Shown here: positions 5,223-6,484 of the stretch, piece by piece
Position numbering within the stretch: position 1 is the first letter of the stretch
Layout of the letters: each line of letters starts with the position of its first letter
Assembly (NCBI GenBank): GCA_002469895.1
Contig: DKOA01000013.1
Span: 1-6,484, forward strand
Source: Opitutia bacterium UBA7374
GTDB taxonomy: Bacteria; Verrucomicrobiota; Verrucomicrobiia; Opitutales; Coraliomargaritaceae
DNA length: 6,484 nt
Reading direction: 5' to 3'
Translations under genes and position numbers: made by a program
The notes under the pieces: generated by a model
Told to the model about the DNA's origin: nothing
The model's database searches: none
What the model saw: the letters and a program-made list of their open reading frames with translations, nothing else

Positions 5223-6484
5223 ATGAGTACAGATACCACCTATACAAGTAACGAAGCGGCAACAGACAGCGGTTCGAATGAAAGCAAGTGCCCGTTTTTA
5301 AACGGCTCAATGGGCCAAGGAGCGGGTCGGGGAACGAGTAACCGCGATTGGTGGCCCAATCAGTTGAAGCTGAATATTCTTCGCCAACATTCGAGTCTAT
5401 CGAATCCGCTGGGTGAGGACTTTGATTATGCAGAAGCCTTTGAGAAACTGGATCTGGAGGCAGTGAAGAGTGATCTTACGAAATTAATGACCGACTCCCA
5501 GGATTGGTGGCCGGCGGATTATGGTCATTACGGGCCCTTCTTTATTCGCATGGCATGGCACAGCGCGGGAACGTATCGTACTGGCGATGGCCGTGGAGGT
5601 GCCGGTACAGGGGCACTACGATTTGCTCCGTTGAATAGCTGGCCGGATAATACAAATCTCGACAAAGCACGTTTGCTCTTGTTGCCCATCAAGCAGAAGT
5701 ATGGAAATAATCTTTCCTGGGCGGATTTGATGATCCTTACCGGGAATGTTGCTCTGGATTCGATGGGCTTCAAGACTTTCGGGTTTGGCGGCGGACGAGC
5801 CGACGTCTGGGAGCCGGAAGAAGACATTTATTGGGGTTCCGAAACCGAATGGCTTGGCGACAATCGCTATGAGGGCGATCGTGAGCTGGAGTATCCGCTT
5901 GCGGCCGTGCAGATGGGTCTGATCTATGTGAATCCGGAAGGCCCGAACGGCAATCCGGATCCGATAGCGGCGGCACGCGATATCCGTGAAACTTTTGGCC
6001 GTATGGCGATGAATGATGAGGAAACGGTCGCCTTAATTGCGGGCGGTCACACCTTTGGCAAAGTACACGGTGCGGCTAATCCGGACGAGTATTTGGGCCC
6101 GGAGCCTGCCGGAGCTAATATCGAGGAACAGGGGCTTGGCTGGAAGAACAGTTTCGGCACGGGTAATGCGGAGTACACGATTACGAGTGGTCTGGAAGGT
6201 GCATGGACGCAGATGCCTACGCGCTGGAGTAACCTCTATTTTAAAAACCTTTTTGAACATGAATGGGAATTGACCAAGAGTCCGGCGGGGGCGCAGCAGT
6301 GGAAGCCAAAGGGCGATGCCGGTGCAAACACAGTGCCCGACGCGCACCGTGATGGGGTACGCCACCAGCCGATGATGTTGACTACTGATTTGTCACTTCG
6401 ACTGGATCCGGCCTACGAGAAGATTTCCCGTCGTTTCTACGAAAATCCGGATGAATTTGCTGATGCTTTTGCGCGTGCCTGGTA
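5223..6484 (+). CDS. katG: Catalase-peroxidase KatG, N-terminal 420 residues (partial)
   Basis: A bifunctional haem enzyme that breaks down hydrogen peroxide by catalase and peroxidase reactions. The frame is intact from the ATG at 5223 to the right edge; complete KatG proteins have about 730 residues, so the rest of the N-terminal haem domain and the non-catalytic C-terminal domain are outside. The distal triad is present in RMAWH: Arg109, Trp112, His113. Tyr235 (GLIYVNPEGPNG) and Met261 (GRMAMND) complete the Met-Tyr-Trp crosslink typical of KatG. The proximal side has His276 (GGHTFGK), Trp328 and Asp389 (TTDLSLR). The usual N-terminal KCPF block begins at Lys22 after a Ser/Thr/Asn-rich leader with no signal peptide, so it is cytoplasmic. 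Divergent from oxyR, its expected activator. All catalytic residues within the window are intact. Confidence 0.97.
   Translation, partial: MSTDTTYTSNEAATDSGSNESKCPFLNGSMGQGAGRGTSNRDWWPNQLKLNILRQHSSLSNPLGEDFDYAEAFEKLDLEAVKSDLTKLMTDSQDWWPADYGHYGPFFIRMAWHSAGTYRTGDGRGGAGTGALRFAPLNSWPDNTNLDKARLLLLPIKQKYGNNLSWADLMILTGNVALDSMGFKTFGFGGGRADVWEPEEDIYWGSETEWLGDNRYEGDRELEYPLAAVQMGLIYVNPEGPNGNPDPIAAARDIRETFGRMAMNDEETVALIAGGHTFGKVHGAANPDEYLGPEPAGANIEEQGLGWKNSFGTGNAEYTITSGLEGAWTQMPTRWSNLYFKNLFEHEWELTKSPAGAQQWKPKGDAGANTVPDAHRDGVRHQPMMLTTDLSLRLDPAYEKISRRFYENPDEFADAFARAW

Noticed and set aside
5528..6365. Minus-strand frames opposite katG
   Set aside because: KatG reads without interruption on the plus strand with all catalytic motifs; the opposite frames are Arg/Pro/Ser-rich shadows.
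1..6484. CRISPR array, insertion sequence, attachment site or horizontally acquired island
   Set aside because: No regularly spaced repeats, terminal inverted repeats, transposase or integrase motifs were seen, and composition is even across the window apart from the AT-rich oxyR-katG spacer.

Overview
The window reads as a piece of an ordinary bacterial chromosome of medium GC. It holds five protein genes and no mobile element, CRISPR array, rRNA or tRNA that I can support. The two outer genes run off the ends. The lineage cannot be fixed from this sequence. Four of the five genes lack a Shine-Dalgarno sequence at the normal distance, and the general look of LysS and KatG would fit a Verrucomicrobiota (Opitutae-like) genome, but that is a weak inference. 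The + strand is visibly richer in G than in C throughout, as expected of a leading strand, and the minus-strand genes, above all the helicase, favour C-ending codons.

Layout: (1) 1-1409, minus: the first 469 residues of a DinG/XPD-type iron-sulfur helicase, open at the left edge. (2) 1410-1583: a divergent intergenic region. (3) 1584-3098, plus: a complete class II lysyl-tRNA synthetase. (4) 3111-4157, minus: a secreted family 3 solute-binding protein with a C-terminal extension that carries a DxDxDG loop. It converges on lysS with only 12 bp between the stop codons. (5) 4231-5106, minus: a LysR-type regulator that keeps both redox cysteines of OxyR at the exact C-x8-C spacing. (6) 5107-5222: an AT-rich divergent promoter region with an OxyR-like half-site pair, a dyad and a good oxyR promoter. 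(7) 5223 to the right edge, plus: the N-terminal 420 residues of catalase-peroxidase KatG.

Functionally, oxyR and katG form a classical divergent peroxide-sensing and peroxide-detoxifying pair. The binding-protein gene lies 73 bp downstream of oxyR on the same strand and could be read through from the oxyR promoter, though nothing shows that it belongs to the oxidative response. dinG and lysS are housekeeping neighbours. I see no convincing undescribed system. The points most worth checking are the operator layout between oxyR and katG, an A8 slippery run just before the OxyR redox loop, a Pro at a usually Asn active-site position of LysS, and the orphan binding protein with its extension.
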